A stretch of DNA of 64,000 nt, from contig JAOPYC010000024.1 of assembly GCA_025964795.1 (NCBI GenBank), positions 1 to 64,000 on the forward strand. Reading direction: 5' to 3'. Source of the stretch: Marmoricola sp. (GTDB lineage: Bacteria; Actinomycetota; Actinomycetes; Propionibacteriales; Nocardioidaceae). Shown here in pieces: positions 18,365 through 27,148 of the stretch. Each line of letters begins with the position of its first letter. Within the stretch, counting starts at the first letter, position 1. A model generated the notes under the pieces. That model was not told the origin of the DNA. It saw only the letters and a list, made by a program, of their open reading frames with translations, and did no database searches. A program made the translations under genes and the position numbers.

Positions 18365-19250
18365 CACCCTGACCGCCGACCCGTCCGAGGCGGCCCCGTC
18401 CGCCAAGCGGCGGCGCAAGGCACCTCCGCGCAGCGGCTACACCCGTGAACCCGCCGGCGTGCGGTGGGCCCTGCGGGTCATCACGATCGGCTACGTCGTG
18501 ATGCTGGTCGCCTGGCCGACGTACCTCGTCTTCCAGCGGGCGCTCGAGCCGGGCCTGGGCGCGGTCTTCGACTCGCTGCGGGAGCCGGAGGTGGGTCACG
18601 CGATCTACCTGACGCTCTACATCACGTTCTTCGCCGTGATCATCAACCTGGTCTTCGGGCTGACCATCTCGCTGCTCCTGGTCCGCTACGACTTCCCGGG
18701 CAAGCGCGTGCTGAGCGTCCTGCTCGACATCCCGCTGTCGATCTCGCCCGTGGTGGTGGGCCTCGCGCTCGTCCTCGTCTACAACGGGCGCGACGGGTGG
18801 CTCGGCCCGAGCCTGGAGGACGCGGGCTTCCAGGTCATCTTCGCCTCGCCCGGCATGATCATGGCGACCGTCTTCGTCGCGCTGCCGCTGGTCATCCGCG
18901 AGGTCGTCCCGGTGCTCGAGGAGATCGGAGACGACCAGGAGCAGGCCGCGCGCAGCCTCGGCGCCAACTGGGGCCAGACCTTCCGGCGGGTCACCCTGCC
19001 CGGCATCAAGTGGGCCGTCGTCTACGGCGTGGTCCTGTCCCTGGCGCGGTCCATCGGTGAGTTCGGTGCCGTCAAGATCGTCTCCGGCAACATCGCCGGC
19101 CAGACGATGACGGCGTCCCAGCAGGTCGAGGACGCCTACCAGAACTTCCAGCAGGGGACGGCGTACGCCCTGGCCGCCCTGCTGGCCTTCATCGCGATGG
19201 CCTGCCTCGTGGTCGTCTCGTTCCTCCGCCCCAAGGATGACCAGTCATGA
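18354..19250 (+). CDS. cysW: Sulfate ABC transporter permease CysW
   Basis: A 298-residue permease, the heterodimer partner of CysT. It has the ATPase-contact loop [22 protein letters not shown] and the CysW-like segments [19 protein letters not shown] and [20 protein letters not shown]. The GTG at 18354 has a strong AGAGGAGG ribosome-binding site upstream, inside the end of cysT. The N-terminal 40 residues are basic and probably cytoplasmic. Confidence 0.92.
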   Translation: MATDTLTADPSEAAPSAKRRRKAPPRSGYTREPAGVRWALRVITIGYVVMLVAWPTYLVFQRALEPGLGAVFDSLREPEVGHAIYLTLYITFFAVIINLVFGLTISLLLVRYDFPGKRVLSVLLDIPLSISPVVVGLALVLVYNGRDGWLGPSLEDAGFQVIFASPGMIMATVFVALPLVIREVVPVLEEIGDDQEQAARSLGANWGQTFRRVTLPGIKWAVVYGVVLSLARSIGEFGAVKIVSGNIAGQTMTASQQVEDAYQNFQQGTAYALAALLAFIAMACLVVVSFLRPKDDQS

Positions 19251-20233
19251 GCATCAACGTCTCCGGCGTCAACAAGAAGTTCGACGACTTCGTCGCGCTC
19301 GACAACGTGAGCGTCGACCTGCCCACCGGCCAGCTCACCGCGCTGCTCGGCCCCAGTGGCGGTGGGAAGTCCACGCTGCTGCGGATCATCGCCGGTCTCG
19401 AGGACGCGGACAGCGGCACCGTGACCATCGAGGGCAACGAGGCCACCCACCTGCCGCCGCAGAAGCGCAACGTGGGCTTCGTGTTCCAGCACTACGCCGC
19501 CTTCAAGCACATGAGCGTGGCCAAGAACGTCGCCTTCGGCCTGGAGATCCGCAAGCGCTCCAAGGCCGACACCCAGAAGCGGGTCGCCGAGCTGCTCGAG
19601 CTCGTGCACCTCTCCCAGTTCGGGCACCGGCTGCCCTCGCAGCTCTCCGGTGGCCAACGCCAGCGGATGGCGCTCGCCCGCGCCCTGGCCGTGGAGCCCA
19701 CCGTGCTGCTGCTCGACGAGCCGTTCGGCGCCCTGGACGCCAAGGTCCGCAAGGAGCTGCGCGACTGGCTGCGCCGGCTGCACGACGAGGTCCACGTGAC
19801 CACCGTGTTCGTGACCCACGACCAGGAGGAGGCCCTCGAGGTCGCCGACGAGATCGTGGTCATCAACGAGGGCCGGATCGAGCAGATCGGCACGCCGGAC
19901 GAGCTCTACGACCAGCCCGCCAGCGACTTCGTGATGAGCTTCCTCGGCCCGGTCACCACGCTCGACGGCAAGCTGGTCCGCCCCCACGACATCGACGTGC
20001 ACACCCGGCCGGAGGACGGCACCGGCAAGAAGGGCCGGATCTCCCGCCTGCTCCGCGTCGGCTTCGAGGTGCGGCTCACTGTCTCTCTGGAAGAAGTGGG
20101 CCACCCCGACGTCGAGGTCACCGTCACCCGCGCCAACCAGCGTCACCTGGGCCTCGAGGAGGGCCTCCCGGTCTGGATCTCCGCCACCAACGAGGCCGCC
20201 CTGGAGCCGAGCGTCCAGGCGGCCCAGGCCTGA
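19247..20233 (+). CDS. cysA: Sulfate ABC transporter ATP-binding protein CysA
   Basis: A 328-residue ATPase that powers the CysTW permease. Walker A is GPSGGGKST at residues 35-43, the signature is [15 protein letters not shown], and Walker B is [12 protein letters not shown], followed by the switch histidine in [10 protein letters not shown]. The region after residue 235 is a short regulatory domain of the type that ends CysA. The start overlaps the cysW stop (ATGA). A strong hairpin follows at 20250. Confidence 0.93.
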   Translation: MSINVSGVNKKFDDFVALDNVSVDLPTGQLTALLGPSGGGKSTLLRIIAGLEDADSGTVTIEGNEATHLPPQKRNVGFVFQHYAAFKHMSVAKNVAFGLEIRKRSKADTQKRVAELLELVHLSQFGHRLPSQLSGGQRQRMALARALAVEPTVLLLDEPFGALDAKVRKELRDWLRRLHDEVHVTTVFVTHDQEEALEVADEIVVINEGRIEQIGTPDELYDQPASDFVMSFLGPVTTLDGKLVRPHDIDVHTRPEDGTGKKGRISRLLRVGFEVRLTVSLEEVGHPDVEVTVTRANQRHLGLEEGLPVWISATNEAALEPSVQAAQA

Positions 20234-20249
20234 AGCTTGCCGACGGCTC

Positions 20250-20318
20250 CCGGATAGTCCGGAGCATTCCGCACCCTCTCGAGGTTCCGGAGGGGGCCGT
20301 TCGCTCCGGACTACCCGG
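20250..20318. terminator. Long-stem hairpin after the sulfate operon
   Basis: Arms of 16 bp (CCGGATAGTCCGGAGC at 20250-20265 and its partner at 20303-20318, one mismatch) lie 17 bases past the cysA stop. The 37-base interior can fold into smaller stems. No T-run follows. The arm core CCGGATAGTCCG recurs in the hairpin at 58902-58970, so both belong to one family of repeated terminators. Confidence 0.7.
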
Positions 20319-20363
20319 CTAGGGTCGGGGGAACACGCCAACCGCTACCGAGGAGTCGTCCGG

Positions 20364-21152
20364 ATGGGCCAGGAGAACAGCGTCGAGAACAAGGCCGCGG
20401 AGCTGCTGCGGCTGCACACCGATCCGACCCTGCTGACCGTGGTCAACGTGTGGGACTCCATCAGCGCCAGGGTCGTCGCGGACACCCCCGGCACCTCCGC
20501 CCTGGCCACGGCCAGCCACTCGATCGCCGCTTCGTGGGGCTACGAGGACGGCGAGAACATCCCCGTCGACCTGATGATCCAGGCCGTCGGCAGGATCGTC
20601 GAGGCGACGACGCTGCCGGTCTCCGCGGACCTCGAAGGCGGGTACGGCGACGCCCCTGAGACCATCCGCAAGGCCATCGGGGTGGGCGTCGTCGGCGCCA
20701 ACATCGAGGACCAGCTGCGCCCGATCGGTGAGGCCGTCGCCGGCGTGAAGGCGATCATGGACGCCGCGATCGCCGAGGGTGTCCCCGACTTCGTCCTGAA
20801 CGCCCGCACCGACGCGTTCGTGAAGGCCGGCGACCGCGACCCCGCCGACTCGCTGGCGGACGCGGTGGAGCGCGGCAAGGCCTACCTCGACGCCGGGGCG
20901 CCCACGGTCTTCGTGCCCGGCCCGCTCGACGAGGCCGCCGTGTCCACCCTGGTCGAGGCGTTCGGCCCGCAGAAGCTGACCGTGATCGGCCTGCCGGGCA
21001 CCCCGTCCCTGGCCCGGCTGGAGGAGCTCGGCGTCGCCCGCGTCTCCTACGGCCCGATGGCCCAGCGGGTGGCGCTCACCGCCCTGCAGGAGTTGGTCGA
21101 GGACGTCCTCAACGGTGGGGGAGTGCCCTCCACCATGAGGCCCCTGAACTAG
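20364..21152 (+). CDS. Isocitrate lyase/PEP mutase-family protein
   Basis: A 262-residue TIM-barrel enzyme of the PEP mutase/isocitrate lyase superfamily. The metal- and oxyanion-binding stretches VSADLEGGYGDAPETIRKAI and VVGANIEDQLRPIGEAVAG are clear, as is FVLNARTDAF. Members cleave or form C-C or P-C bonds on pyruvate-like oxyacids (2-methylisocitrate lyase, oxaloacetate hydrolase, phosphonopyruvate mutase); this short subgroup is usually uncharacterised. A GAGGAG ribosome-binding site precedes the ATG. A TAGGGT at 20320-20325 could be its -10 box. The next gene follows after 8 bases. Confidence 0.82.
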   Translation: MGQENSVENKAAELLRLHTDPTLLTVVNVWDSISARVVADTPGTSALATASHSIAASWGYEDGENIPVDLMIQAVGRIVEATTLPVSADLEGGYGDAPETIRKAIGVGVVGANIEDQLRPIGEAVAGVKAIMDAAIAEGVPDFVLNARTDAFVKAGDRDPADSLADAVERGKAYLDAGAPTVFVPGPLDEAAVSTLVEAFGPQKLTVIGLPGTPSLARLEELGVARVSYGPMAQRVALTALQELVEDVLNGGGVPSTMRPLN

Positions 21153-21160
21153 GTCCTCCT

Positions 21161-21685
21161 GTGCTTCGCGTCCTCGTCCTCTCGGTCTGCGGCCTGCTGG
21201 TGCTGGCGGGTTGCGGGGACCAGTACGCCACCCTGAGGCCGGACAACCCGACCCACCTCGCCGACGGCCTGGTATTCACACGAGCGGACGGTTCGTCGTA
21301 CGAGGTGGACGGGGCGGTGGCCGCGAGGTGCACCACCAGCCCGGTGACCGGCACGGAGTACGTCAACCTCACCGACCCCGACTCGGGCTTCCTCCTGGAG
21401 GTCGTTGCGGGGGTCACCGGCACCCGTGAGCTGCCGCTGCACGACAAGCTGCTCGCACCGACGAGGAAGGACGGCACCGGCCCCGCGGATCTCCTCGTGC
21501 TCGCGAGGGACCCCGCGAGTGGCGCCCGGCTGACGGGTTTCGGCCAGCGCGCTCGCGGGACGGTCACGGTCACCGAGGCCGCCTGCGACCCCCAGCCGAG
21601 GGTCACCTTCCGGATCAGCGCCCAGCTGGCCGACCCGGACGGCCGACCGGTCAAGGTGGCCGGCGGGCTGGCGACGGTCAGCTGA
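21161..21685 (+). CDS. Small secreted lipoprotein, function unknown
   Basis: A 174-residue protein with a lipoprotein signal peptide (MLRVLVLSVCGLLVLAGC, acylated Cys18). The mature part has no motif I recognise; it is mostly short beta-like stretches and contains two further cysteines (in ARCTTSP and EAACDPQ), which could form a disulfide outside the cell. It starts at a GTG 8 bases after the lyase gene and is probably co-transcribed with it, though nothing ties the functions together. Confidence 0.7.
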   Translation: MLRVLVLSVCGLLVLAGCGDQYATLRPDNPTHLADGLVFTRADGSSYEVDGAVAARCTTSPVTGTEYVNLTDPDSGFLLEVVAGVTGTRELPLHDKLLAPTRKDGTGPADLLVLARDPASGARLTGFGQRARGTVTVTEAACDPQPRVTFRISAQLADPDGRPVKVAGGLATVS

Positions 21686-21764
21686 CCCGCGGATCCGCTT
21701 GTAACGCGGAGCTATTGACGCTGAACAAGTGGTGTACGGCGCACTCGGCGACCACAACACCGCG

Positions 21765-21848
21765 CTACAGCGGGTGAACCGCCCACACCTCGTCCAGCGG
21801 TGCATCGATGTCGACCGCGGCCTCCGGGTCGCGGTGCCCCGACGTCAT
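21765..21848 (-). pseudogene. Truncated SRPBCC-family gene coupled to yajQ
   Basis: The yajQ stop overlaps an ATG (ATGA) that opens a 27-codon frame ending EAAVDIDAPLDEVWAVHPL and a TAG stop. The phrase VDIDAPLDEVWAV is the usual first strand and helix of SRPBCC proteins, which are normally about 140 residues. The rest of the domain is not found in any frame before 21686. It looks like the stub of a gene that was once translated together with yajQ. Confidence 0.5.
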
Positions 21849-22336
21849 CGGTAGTTGGTGAACTGCACCGCGAACTCGTAGTCCTGCGACTTCACCAGCT
21901 GCTGCACCGCCTGCAGGTCGTCGCGCTTCTTGCTGCTGATGCGGAGCTCGTCGCCCTGCACCTGCACCTTGACGCCCTTGGGCCCCTCGTCGCGGATCAG
22001 CTTGCCGACCTTCTTGGCGTCCTCGGTGCTGATGCCCTCCTTGAGCGCGATGCTGATCTTGGTCTCGCGCCCCGACGCCCGCGGGTCGCCGGCGTCCAGG
22101 ATCTTCAGCGACTGCTGCCGCTTGATCAGCTTCTCCTTGAAGACGTCGAGTACGGCGTTGGCCCGGTCCTCGGCGTTCGCGGAGATCTCGATGCCGTCAT
22201 CCCCGGACCACTTGATCTCCGCACCGGTGCCCTTGAAGTCGTAGCGCTGCGAGATCTCGCGGGCCGCCTGGGAGAGTGCGTTGTCGACCTCCTGGCGGTC
22301 GATCTTGCTGACGATGTCGAACGACGAATCGGCCAT
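21845..22336 (-). CDS. yajQ: YajQ-family nucleotide-binding protein
   Basis: A 163-residue cytoplasmic protein of the YajQ (DUF520) family, built of two ferredoxin-like repeats. The N-terminus [20 protein letters not shown] and the stretch [18 protein letters not shown] are diagnostic. Some homologues bind cyclic di-GMP and work with transcription factors; others bind nucleic acids. The length is normal. A TGGAGGT ribosome-binding site precedes the ATG at 22336. It is divergent from tRNA-Tyr. Confidence 0.93.
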   Translation of the reverse strand: MADSSFDIVSKIDRQEVDNALSQAAREISQRYDFKGTGAEIKWSGDDGIEISANAEDRANAVLDVFKEKLIKRQQSLKILDAGDPRASGRETKISIALKEGISTEDAKKVGKLIRDEGPKGVKVQVQGDELRISSKKRDDLQAVQQLVKSQDYEFAVQFTNYR

Positions 22337-22428
22337 CGTGGGTGGACCTCCATCCGATTTAAGTCTTTGGTCTCTGCTGCGCTATCCTCGGCTGCGCCGC
22401 TGGCCCACCCTAGTAGGTCAGTGCGCAT

Positions 22429-22514
22429 GGCAGGTTGTCCGAGCGGCCAATGGAAACGGACTGTAAATCCGTCGGCGTATGCCTACGCAGGTTCGAATCC
22501 TGCACCTGCCACCA
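22429..22514 (+). tRNA. tRNA-Tyr (anticodon GTA)
   Basis: The acceptor stem pairs GGCAGGT (22429-22435) with ACCTGCC (22504-22510), followed by the discriminator A and an encoded CCA (22512-22514). The anticodon loop is CTGTAAA with GTA at 22463-22465, the T-loop is GGTTCGAATCC, and there is a long variable arm, as bacterial class II tRNA-Tyr has. Confidence 0.97.
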
Positions 22515-22529
22515 GCGTGACTCGAACTG

Positions 22530-22553
22530 CGGGCGAGTGCCCGACCTTCTTTC
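22530..22553 (+). terminator. Terminator of tRNA-Tyr
   Basis: A 5-bp perfect stem CGGGC-GAGT-GCCCG is followed by the pyrimidine-rich ACCTTCTTTCC. It begins 16 bases after the tRNA 3' end. Confidence 0.55.
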
Positions 22554-22765
22554 CAATCGTGCCGACAGCTGGCGGAGCACCACTTCGGCAGCCTGTCGTC
22601 GGCCGCACGTCGATGGCCCCGCCGCCCGGGATCGTTTGGCCTGGAACTGGGCCTCGTTGCGTCCTCGATCATGTGCCACCCGGGCGTGGCAGCCGTCCCT
22701 TGGTGGCTGATGGGGGCGAGTTCGAGGGCTTGGCCACTGGGTCACAGATAGTCGGCGTGTGGGGG
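22554..22765. other. Intergenic stretch between tRNA-Tyr and the ABC importer operon
   Basis: With the terminator before it and the promoter after it, this fills the 311 bases between the tRNA and the next gene. I see no gene, no integrase remnant and no second copy of the tRNA 3' end here. Confidence 0.5.
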
Positions 22766-22794
22766 TTGACGGATCTGCGCGGCGTCACCATTAT
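22766..22794 (+). promoter_or_regulatory. Housekeeping-type promoter of the amino-sugar operon
   Basis: TTGACG (22766-22771) and CATTAT (22789-22794) are separated by exactly 17 bases, a near-consensus -35/-10 pair. It lies about 30 bases before the first gene of the operon. Confidence 0.65.
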
Positions 22795-22810
22795 TAGGCA
22801 ACCTACCTAA
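22794..22810. promoter_or_regulatory. Operator TTAGG-N7-CCTAA over the transcription start
   Basis: The inverted repeat TTAGGCAACCTACCTAA directly follows the -10 box, so a bound protein would block initiation. Operators of ROK-family repressors such as XylR also begin with TTAG and end with CTAA, and the operon encodes a ROK regulator at 28351. Autoregulation by that protein is therefore the simplest reading. Confidence 0.5.
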
Positions 22811-22825
22811 GAAAGTGGAGCCACC

Positions 22826-24214
22826 ATGGAGTTGACGCGTCGCAGTTTCGTCAAGCGTATGAGTTTCGCGGCTCTGGCAGCGGGCGTGGGTGGTCCTGTC
22901 CTGGCCGCTTGTGCCGGCCCGGACAAGGGGGCCGCCGCGGGTGGTGCCGTCCTCAAGGCACCTGCGTCTGGCACGGGCACGATGAACATGCGGATCTGGG
23001 GCGCCTACCCGGAGTTCGTCAAGGAACGCGCTCGGGAGTTCACCGACTCGTACGGCACCAAGGTCGACCTGGGAGTTGTCGCAGGTGACTACCCGTCGAT
23101 CATCCAGACGCAGCTGCGCCAGAACCAGAAGCTCGATCTGTTCTACGGGCTCGGTCACCTCCCGAAGGGCTGGAACACCGCTGGCTGGCTCCACGACTAC
23201 GAGCGCTTCTGGAACAAGGACAAGGCCGAGGCCGAGATGCTCCCAGTGGTCCGAGACGCCCTCACGATCGACGGCAAGCTGATCGGTCTGCCGTACTTCG
23301 CCTTCGTGAACGGTGCACTCTTCGCCAACAAGCAGGTGCTCGCGACCGCCGGACTCGACTCCTGGCCGACCACGTACGACGAGCTCTACGCCCAGGTGCG
23401 CAAGGTCAAGAAGTCCGGCGCCAGCGACACCCCCTACCTGCCGTCGTTCTGGAGTGCCCCCTACTACGGCATCCCCTTCGGCTTCGTGCAAGAGGCCATG
23501 AACCGTGGCATGCCGATGTTCGGCGCCGGCGGCAAGCCCGAGTTCGACGAGAACTCCGGGGGAGTCGTCGACATGCTGGGCCAGTGGCGGGACCTCTACT
23601 CCGAGAACCTCGTCCCCAAGGGGGTCCTCACCTTCCAGGAGTCGGACTGGATCGAGACGTTCGCGGCTGGCGGCATCGCCTACTCTCCTCAGCTGCAGTA
23701 CGACCTGCGCACGTTCAACGACCCGGCGAAGTCCAAGTCGGCGGGCCAGTTCGTGGCCGTGCCGCAGCAGGGTCAGAAGTGGGGAATGATGCACATGGGC
23801 ATCTACCTCACTGGGAACAACGGCCAGTCGGACGAGGACCTCGCGCAGGCCTATTCCATGGCGGAGTACTTCGGCTACCGCGACCGGAAGAGCGGCGAGT
23901 TCGTCGTCCCGACCAAGTGGGCGGCCGAGAACAACCTGACCCAGGGGTACGCCGAGGTCAACAACTCGCCGACCGTCGAGAAGGCTGTTCGCGCCTGGCT
24001 GCCTGATGCCGACGAGCAGTGGCCCATTCTCAAGGACTACATGGCTGATCCCCAGTACGCCAAGGGCCTGTACCACACCGACTGGGCCCTGGAGTGGGTC
24101 TCGGAGGCCTCGCGGCAGCTGCCCCAGGCGGTCAACGGGGACGCCGACATCAAGAAGGTCGTCCGTACTCTGCGAGAGAAGGCGGAGAAGCTCATCGAGG
24201 AGTACGGCGAGTGA
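22826..24214 (+). CDS. Carbohydrate-type ABC transporter substrate-binding lipoprotein
   Basis: A 462-residue binding protein of the family 1 (sugar) solute-binding class. The N-terminus RRSFVKRMSFAALAAG is a twin-arginine signal, and LAAC gives an acylated Cys29, so it is a Tat-exported lipoprotein. The mature protein starts TMNMRIWGAYPEFVKERARE, the usual first beta-alpha unit, and has ANKQVLATAGLDSWPTTYDE, a family-like hinge. It is the first gene of a nine-gene operon; its stop overlaps the permease start (GTGA). The ligand is unknown, but the downstream enzymes point to an acylated amino sugar or a related conjugate. Confidence 0.9.
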   Translation: MELTRRSFVKRMSFAALAAGVGGPVLAACAGPDKGAAAGGAVLKAPASGTGTMNMRIWGAYPEFVKERAREFTDSYGTKVDLGVVAGDYPSIIQTQLRQNQKLDLFYGLGHLPKGWNTAGWLHDYERFWNKDKAEAEMLPVVRDALTIDGKLIGLPYFAFVNGALFANKQVLATAGLDSWPTTYDELYAQVRKVKKSGASDTPYLPSFWSAPYYGIPFGFVQEAMNRGMPMFGAGGKPEFDENSGGVVDMLGQWRDLYSENLVPKGVLTFQESDWIETFAAGGIAYSPQLQYDLRTFNDPAKSKSAGQFVAVPQQGQKWGMMHMGIYLTGNNGQSDEDLAQAYSMAEYFGYRDRKSGEFVVPTKWAAENNLTQGYAEVNNSPTVEKAVRAWLPDADEQWPILKDYMADPQYAKGLYHTDWALEWVSEASRQLPQAVNGDADIKKVVRTLREKAEKLIEEYGE

Positions 24215-25161
24215 CGTCCACCGCCACGGTGGCACCTCCACACACACCGTCGACAACACCGCGAGCGCGCTTCAGCTCCCGGATCAGCACCAACCGGTTC
24301 GGCCTTCTCCTGGTCGCACCGGTGGTGCTGCTCACGGTGGTGATCGTGATCTACCCGGTCGCCTACTCCCTGTGGATCAGCCTGACCAGCTCCAACCCCA
24401 TCACGGGACGGAGCCGCTTTGTCGGTCTGGAGAACTACGCCACCGCCCTCGGTTCCGGAGAGTTCTGGCGGACGCTGACGCTGACGCTGTTCTACGTCGT
24501 GTGCGTCACCGTGATGGGCACGGTGGTCGCCTTGGGTTCTGCGCTGCTCCTCAGGGAGAAGTTCCTCGGGCGTCGCGTTCTGATGGCGCTGATCGTCCTG
24601 CCCTGGGCGCTGTCGACCTACGCCGCGGCGGTGGTCTTTCGCTACGTGTACAGCCCGCAGTTCGGCTTCTCCGCCGCCGTGAGCGAGCGACTGGGACTGG
24701 ATCCCTCCAACATCCTCGCCCAGGGGAGTGTCATCCCAGCCCTGGCGCTCGTGCACGCCTGGCAGTTCGCTCCTCTCGGGGCCTACTTCCTCCTCGCGAC
24801 GCTGCAAATGATCCCCGAAGACCTCTACAAGCTGGCGAAGGTCGATGGGGTGCGTCTGATGGGCCGCTTCCGCTACGTGACCCTGCCCTACATCCGGCTT
24901 CCGATGGCCATCTTCCTGGTCCTGATCGGAGGACAGGCCGCGACCGCCTTCGACCTCATCTACTTCCTCACCTCGGGCGGTCCCGGCGGCAGTTCGCGAA
25001 CACTCTCGTTCTTCATCTACGAGGAGACGTTCCAGAACCAGCGGCTCGGTAGCGGCGCGGCCATGTCCTGGATCCTGCTCGTGGTTGTCGTTGCTCTCAC
25101 GGTTGGCTACTACAAGGTCGCCCTGCGTGTCGGCAACCGCGACATGAAGGAGGAGACATGA
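24211..25161 (+). CDS. Sugar-type ABC transporter permease (MalF/UgpA-like)
   Basis: A 316-residue inner-membrane permease with six helices after a Thr/Pro-rich N-terminus. The ATPase-contact loop EDLYKLAKVDGVRLMGRFRY followed by VTLPYIRLPM matches the EAA motif of sugar importers. The GTG at 24211 overlaps the upstream stop. It pairs with the next gene to form the channel. Confidence 0.92.
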   Translation: MTSTATVAPPHTPSTTPRARFSSRISTNRFGLLLVAPVVLLTVVIVIYPVAYSLWISLTSSNPITGRSRFVGLENYATALGSGEFWRTLTLTLFYVVCVTVMGTVVALGSALLLREKFLGRRVLMALIVLPWALSTYAAAVVFRYVYSPQFGFSAAVSERLGLDPSNILAQGSVIPALALVHAWQFAPLGAYFLLATLQMIPEDLYKLAKVDGVRLMGRFRYVTLPYIRLPMAIFLVLIGGQAATAFDLIYFLTSGGPGGSSRTLSFFIYEETFQNQRLGSGAAMSWILLVVVVALTVGYYKVALRVGNRDMKEET

Positions 25162-26021
25162 GCATTCGCCGCAAGGTGGTGGTTCACGTCGCGGCTGTTG
25201 TGCTCGCTGCGTGGACCCTGATCCCCCTGGTGTGGGTGGCGATCGTCTCGATCACGCCACCCAACGAGTTCGCGAGCAGACCCCTGAGGTTCTGGCCCAA
25301 GGTCCCCGACCTGACCAACTACCCGCGCCTGCTCGGGCGTGAGGCGACGAGCCCTTCCGGCAAAGTCTTGGAACCCAGCGGGCACAGCTCCCTCATCGTC
25401 CATGGTCTGATCAACAGCGCCGAGGTGGCAGTGGTCGTGACCGCGATCAGCCTCATCGTCTGTGTCCCCGCGGCGTACGCCCTGGCACGGCTGAACCTGA
25501 GGTGGCGCGAAGCCGGCCTGCTGACCATCATCGCCACGAGGGCCCTGCCGCCGATCGCGACCACCATCCCGTTCTTCGCTCTGTTCAGCTCGCTCGGTCT
25601 GTCCGGGACGCGCACGGGTCTGGTCATCACACACCTGACGATCACCGTGCCGCTCCTGGTCTGGATCGGCACCAGCTTCTTCGCCAGTCTGCCCGCCGGC
25701 CTGGAGCGGATGGCCCGCGTCGACGGGTGCTCACGGTTCCGGGCGGTGACCAAGGTGGTGGTGCCGGCCTCGGGGCCTTCCATCACCGCGATGGCGGTCA
25801 TCGCGTTCCTCACCTCGTGGAACGAGTTCACCTTTGCCCTGATCTTCAACACGGGCAGCACGGCCCAGACCTTCCCACCCGCTCTGGCCAGCATGTTCTT
25901 CCAGGTCTCCGTGCCGACCGAGGTAGCGGCGGCCACCTGCCTGGGCCTCCTCCCACCGCTTCTGCTCGCGGCCGTCTTCCAGCGGTACATCCGCAGAGTC
26001 AACTTCGTAGGGATTCAGTGA
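25158..26021 (+). CDS. Sugar-type ABC transporter permease (MalG/UgpE-like)
   Basis: A 287-residue permease with six helices and the contact loop LERMARVDGCSRFRAVTKVV. The segment NEFTFALIFNTG is typical of the MalG-like partner. An insertion of about 15 polar residues (GREATSPSGKVLEPSGHSS) lies in the first extracytoplasmic loop. The ATG overlaps the previous stop (ATGA). Confidence 0.92.
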   Translation: MSIRRKVVVHVAAVVLAAWTLIPLVWVAIVSITPPNEFASRPLRFWPKVPDLTNYPRLLGREATSPSGKVLEPSGHSSLIVHGLINSAEVAVVVTAISLIVCVPAAYALARLNLRWREAGLLTIIATRALPPIATTIPFFALFSSLGLSGTRTGLVITHLTITVPLLVWIGTSFFASLPAGLERMARVDGCSRFRAVTKVVVPASGPSITAMAVIAFLTSWNEFTFALIFNTGSTAQTFPPALASMFFQVSVPTEVAAATCLGLLPPLLLAAVFQRYIRRVNFVGIQ

Positions 26022-27148
26022 TGTCGGAAACAACCCTCCAAACCCAATCGGTCGCGATCCACGTGCGGAAGGTCCTCAAGCGCTACGGCTCGAGCGACAA
26101 GCCCGCCCTCAACGAGGTGAGCCTCGAGGTCCCACCTGGTGAGCTGCTGGCCGTGCTGGGTCCATCCGGCAGCGGCAAGACCACGATGCTGAACGTCCTG
26201 GCCGGCCTGGAACAGGTGGAGGCCGGGCACGTGTTGTTCGGCGACGAGGACGTCACCGCGCTGCAGCCTGAGCAGCGAGGGGTGGGTGTCGTGTTCCAGT
26301 CCTCGATGCTCTACCCCCACCTCTCCTTGCGGGACAGCATCAGCTTCGCTCCTCGCATCGCCAAGGTGCCCAAGCAGGAGATCTCGCGTCGCATCGAGGA
26401 AGTCACCAACTGGCTCAACATCGGGCACCTGCTGGGCCGTCGTCCGGGCGAGGTCTCGGGAGGGGAGCGGCAGCGGGCCGCCATCGCGAAGGCGCTGGTG
26501 ACACAGCCGCGTCTGCTCCTCATGGACGAGCCCTTCTCTGCCGTGGACGCCCAGCTGCGCCGTCAGCTTCGTACCGAGCTGGTCAAGCTGCACCGTCGAA
26601 TCGGTACGACGACGATCTTCGTGACCCACGACCAAGAGGAGGCCATGGCGATCGCCGACCGCGTCGCAGTCATGCGCGACGGCGAGCTCGTCCAGGTCGG
26701 GACGCCCCTCGAGCTCTACCGGAGCCCGGTCAACTCGTGGCTGGCCGACTTCGTCAGCATCCAGCCGTTGAACCACTTCGACGCGCACGTGGACGAGGCT
26801 GATCGCCTGGTACTGCTCGACGGCACGCTCACGGTCGAGGGTGCTCGACTCCCACGAGGGAGCCGCGTCGCGGTCGGAGTCAGACCGGAGCACATCACCA
26901 TGCGCCCCGAGCCCGCCGCTACGACGTGGCGGATTCTCACCCAGGAGATGCTCGGGTCCGTGGTGAAGTATGTCGTTCGTGACACCAACGGGCACGAGAT
27001 CACGACAGTGACGACGGCGGACGAGATGCTCGCGCCGGACCAGCCTGTGGAACTGCGGGTCGACCGAGGCCGCTGCATGGTCTTCGACGCGCAGACCGGT
27101 AAGGCGTTCGCCAGCGCGTCAGCTCAGGAGGCCTCCGGTGTTTCTTGA
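26021..27148 (+). CDS. Sugar ABC transporter ATP-binding protein (UgpC/MsmK-like)
   Basis: A 375-residue ATPase. Walker A is GPSGSGKTT, Walker B is LLLMDEPFSAVD, and the switch region is [15 protein letters not shown]. The signature motif is VSGGERQRAAIAKAL rather than the common LSGGQ. A C-terminal OB-fold regulatory domain follows from about residue 240 (VAVGVRPEHITMRP). Having a dedicated ATPase in the operon is notable, because many actinobacterial sugar importers share one MsiK protein. The ATG shares a base with the previous stop. Confidence 0.93.
   Translation: MSETTLQTQSVAIHVRKVLKRYGSSDKPALNEVSLEVPPGELLAVLGPSGSGKTTMLNVLAGLEQVEAGHVLFGDEDVTALQPEQRGVGVVFQSSMLYPHLSLRDSISFAPRIAKVPKQEISRRIEEVTNWLNIGHLLGRRPGEVSGGERQRAAIAKALVTQPRLLLMDEPFSAVDAQLRRQLRTELVKLHRRIGTTTIFVTHDQEEAMAIADRVAVMRDGELVQVGTPLELYRSPVNSWLADFVSIQPLNHFDAHVDEADRLVLLDGTLTVEGARLPRGSRVAVGVRPEHITMRPEPAATTWRILTQEMLGSVVKYVVRDTNGHEITTVTTADEMLAPDQPVELRVDRGRCMVFDAQTGKAFASASAQEASGVS

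Noticed and set aside
22410-22745. A 111-codon minus-strand frame containing VQDSNLRRHTPTDLQS
   Set aside because: This is the complement of tRNA-Tyr read as protein, a common false gene next to tRNAs.
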